From Trichomonas tenax (taxonomy: Eukaryota > Parabasalia > Trichomonadida > Trichomonadidae), in NCBI GenBank assembly GCA_023091735.1, contig JALKBU010001158.1, positions 1-15,637 of the forward strand: a stretch of DNA of 15,637 nucleotides, written 5' to 3'. Below, piece by piece: positions 15,409 to 15,637 of the stretch (position 1 is its first letter; the number at the start of each line of letters is the position of its first letter). Under the pieces are notes generated by a model that made no database searches, was not told the origin of the DNA, and saw only the letters and a list, made by a program, of their open reading frames with translations. A program made the position numbers and the translations under genes.

Positions 15409-15637
15409 AGGGCAAGGATTTATGAAGTAAGAAATTTGAAAAATAATTTTAGTGGTTATGAGAGAAATTTTATTCAGTTTTTGAAGTGCCAGCCGTATTC
15501 AACGACTCGCGAGCTTTCAAACTTTAACGATATCAAGAACGATTATGAGGAATTAAAAGCATTATTGAAACAACAGGAATCAATAAGTCGAGCTTTGTCA
15601 ATAATGTTGAATTTAATTGAACATAATCCTTTAATCA
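15409..15637 (+). CDS. Partial unrecognised frame at window end, no ATG
   Basis: After a TAA at 15406 the frame stays open to the window edge (about 76 codons). From around residue 5 it has a convincing composition: YEVRNLKNNFSGYERNF, then FLKCQPYSTTREL, then an amphipathic, probably coiled-coil helix (DYEELKALLKQQES) and LIEHNPLI. There is no ATG in frame. An ATG at 15422 is out of frame and meets a stop after two codons, and an ATG at 15459 stops at 15483-15485 in the TTATTCAGTTTTTGAA segment also present in the duplicated leaders. Either the 5' end is frameshifted, as in its neighbours, or the start has been lost. The gene continues beyond the window. The family is not recognised; I group it with the Maverick-like segment by position and A/T-rich codon use. 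Confidence 0.45.

Overview
The window reads as nuclear DNA of a trichomonad (parabasalid) protist. Trichomonas and Tritrichomonas are the obvious candidates, and I cannot choose between them from sequence alone. The reasons are intron-less genes separated by very AT-rich spacers, long coiled-coil and kelch-repeat proteins of the kind these genomes carry in large numbers, and candidate initiators of the trichomonad type (TCA, pyrimidine, two A/T) just upstream of several starts. Several apparent ORF starts are TTG or lie in AT-rich leader; I moved them to the first credible ATG.

Left and central part (1-11841), apparently resident chromosome, all genes on the plus strand: a 5'-truncated unrecognised gene (3-509); a kelch-repeat protein (788-2062) preceded by four small palindromes; a 1,972-residue coiled-coil protein (2763-8681) with a long-period linker repeat and a 42-bp tandem repeat; a short C2-domain protein that has lost the usual calcium ligands (9177-9746), behind three copies of an initiator-like octamer; and a small two-transmembrane protein with a glycosylated-looking loop (11041-11841), behind an AT-rich array of at least twelve copies of a decamer related to the palindromes at 600-740. 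Spacers of 0.5-1.3 kb hold no recognisable RNA gene.

Right part (about 12.5-15.6 kb) has a different character: AT-rich codons, tight gene packing, convergent and divergent gene pairs, and non-coding DNA full of hairpins. I interpret it as part of a decayed Maverick/Polinton-type virus-like element. Its genes are a small protein (12613-12873), a penton-like capsid-protein candidate interrupted by one in-frame stop (12894-13649), a minus-strand gene broken by a probable homopolymer frameshift (14105-14888), and an open frame without ATG that runs off the window end (15409-15637). Between the convergent pair lie four consecutive hairpins and a 186-bp near-symmetric palindrome. Between the divergent pair lie a nested hairpin, a tandemly duplicated AT-rich leader and a GC-rich multibranch fold. 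No DNA polymerase, integrase, packaging ATPase or protease is visible, so the Maverick assignment rests on the penton-like ORF and on general character; it needs a profile search.

The points most worth a second look are the structured non-coding DNA of the Maverick-like segment, the decamer array with roughly 10-bp spacing multiples upstream of the two-transmembrane gene and its echo upstream of the kelch gene, and the repeat architecture and shugoshin-like N-terminus of the giant coiled-coil protein.
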